Shown here: positions 63,258 to 64,000 of the stretch, piece after piece | How positions within the stretch are numbered: position 1 is the stretch's first letter | How the letters are laid out: each line of letters begins with the position of its first letter | Source of the DNA: RGIG8050 sp045588915 | GTDB lineage: Bacteria > Bacillota > Clostridia > Christensenellales > UBA1242 | DNA length: 64,000 bases | Direction: 5' to 3' | Assembly (NCBI GenBank): GCA_045588915.1 | Contig: JAZNFA010000008.1 | Span: 1 to 64,000 of the forward strand | Position numbers and translations under genes: made by a program | Notes under the pieces: model-generated | The model's database searches: none | The model's input: only the letters and a program-made list of their open reading frames with translations | Told to the model about the DNA's origin: nothing

Positions 63258-64000
63258 GTGATAAATAAAAAAACAAACATATTATTTACTAGTATCGCTG
63301 TTGTTTTAGGAATTTTATTAAGTGTAACTTTTATTTGGAATAGTAGGATAAGAACATTCGATTATAACGATGAAAAAATGACAAGAACTATTGTCGCTGA
63401 CATTGATTATCAATCTATGTTGGATACATCGTTTGATTCGTATATTTTGGAAACAAAAGAAGAACGTATTTTACTAGATGCCGAAAAATCTTTTTCGGTT
63501 ACAAAAGAACAAATTGATAATTTAGGACTTGATGACTCTATAGAGGGAAATACAGTTAATGTTAAATATAATATTGATTACGATTCAGTGAACAACTTGA
63601 TATATTTAACAGTTAATTTTATGGATTTTGATGACATTATAGAAAGTGAAACATTGCAAGGTTCTGTTTTTTATGATGAAAATAATAAAATTGATGCGGT
63701 GTTTAATGTAGATGGTGAGCCTGTGTTAATGAGTGAAATGGCAAATGTTGACATGGTAAATAATTGTGGCTTTTTTGGGAAGTTATTTAATGCTGTTAAA
63801 AAAGTCGCAAAGGTAGTGGCTGTTGCAGCGACGGTGGTAGCTGTTGCTGCTGTAGTAGTGTCGACCGCTGGGGTGGGAGCTGTAGCTGTTGCTGGAGTTG
63901 GTGCATCAGTTGGAGCAAGTGTAATTGCAGTTGGAGCAACTACATCGGTGATTGCTGTTACTGCAGCTACAATCGCTGCAGTTGCTGTTGGTGTGTATGT
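63258..64000 (+). CDS. Membrane-anchored, possibly polymorphic-toxin protein (3' end beyond the window)
   Basis: About 247 residues visible, open to the window edge. A signal anchor (about 7-27) is followed by an extracytoplasmic region of about 140 residues (acidic, no recognised family), then NNCGFFGKLFNAVKKVAKV and a long Ala/Val/Gly-rich hydrophobic stretch to the end. This 'VKKVAKVV...AVAA' pattern is common in pre-toxin regions of Bacillota polymorphic toxins, where the toxin domain follows. Start is GTG 63258. The function is inferred only. Confidence 0.6.
   Translation, partial: MINKKTNILFTSIAVVLGILLSVTFIWNSRIRTFDYNDEKMTRTIVADIDYQSMLDTSFDSYILETKEERILLDAEKSFSVTKEQIDNLGLDDSIEGNTVNVKYNIDYDSVNNLIYLTVNFMDFDDIIESETLQGSVFYDENNKIDAVFNVDGEPVLMSEMANVDMVNNCGFFGKLFNAVKKVAKVVAVAATVVAVAAVVVSTAGVGAVAVAGVGASVGASVIAVGATTSVIAVTAATIAAVAVGVY

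Overview
The window is low-GC DNA from a bacterium that looks like an uncultured, probably gut-associated, walled member of the Bacillota (Firmicutes). The reasons are the AT-rich codon usage, SepF, alanine racemase, a YlbJ-type sporulation membrane protein, a zinc-type S14, InlB/BspA-type surface proteins, and PcfJ/PcfK/ArdA-type mobile genes of the kind carried by Bacillota conjugative elements. No rRNA, CRISPR array or insertion sequence was seen.

Layout. (1) 1-8,900 is an accessory stretch of small metabolite and repair enzymes: a P-loop kinase, a DUF488 remnant, a HAD hydrolase, three histidine phosphatases, two Nudix hydrolases, and a compact NHEJ operon (Ku, a LigD PE-ligase half, a LigD polymerase half). 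Three copies of a 12-bp repeat sit between gene units here. (2) 8,966-12,091 holds anaerobic ribonucleotide reductase, its activase and dUTPase. (3) 12,144-23,668 is infB-rbfA-nrnA-truB, an endonuclease IV-like TIM barrel gene and a 2,021-residue InlB/BspA-type surface protein. (4) 23,661-29,502 holds alr, rsmD, ylbJ-like, a nucleoside phosphorylase, a DUF1828-like gene and a second BspA-like membrane protein. (5) 29,506-42,677 is a contiguous S10-spc ribosomal protein operon (rpsJ to rplO), then secY, adk and map. It is driven by a consensus promoter, and several r-proteins carry Ala/Lys/Thr-rich extensions. (6) 42,674-56,323 is mixed housekeeping: sepF, gpsA, tgt, yajC, a YkvI-like transporter, an SPFH/zinc-ribbon pair, tRNA-Thr, a membrane-anchored extracytoplasmic protein, a VirB2-like small protein, galU, recO-like, lepA and hemW. 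(7) 56,378-64,000 begins with tRNA-Trp and continues as accessory DNA. It holds an orphan polymorphic-toxin C-terminus with a CPCC-type partner, a DUF4417 gene, a nonsense-broken HNH-like gene, a ~250-bp imperfect palindrome, an ArdA-PcfK-PcfJ module, an XRE repressor facing a SLOG gene across three identical-type operators, and the start of a probable toxin cut by the window edge.

The most striking general signal is promoter architecture. Many chromosomal genes have no Shine-Dalgarno sequence. Instead a -35/-10 promoter ends 5-7 bases before the start codon, often as TTGnnn, 17 bp, TATAAT, 7 bp, ATG, so the mRNAs should be leaderless. Genes inside operons and in the mobile region at the right end mostly use strong AGGAGG-type ribosome binding sites. 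This geometry also corrects several start codons.
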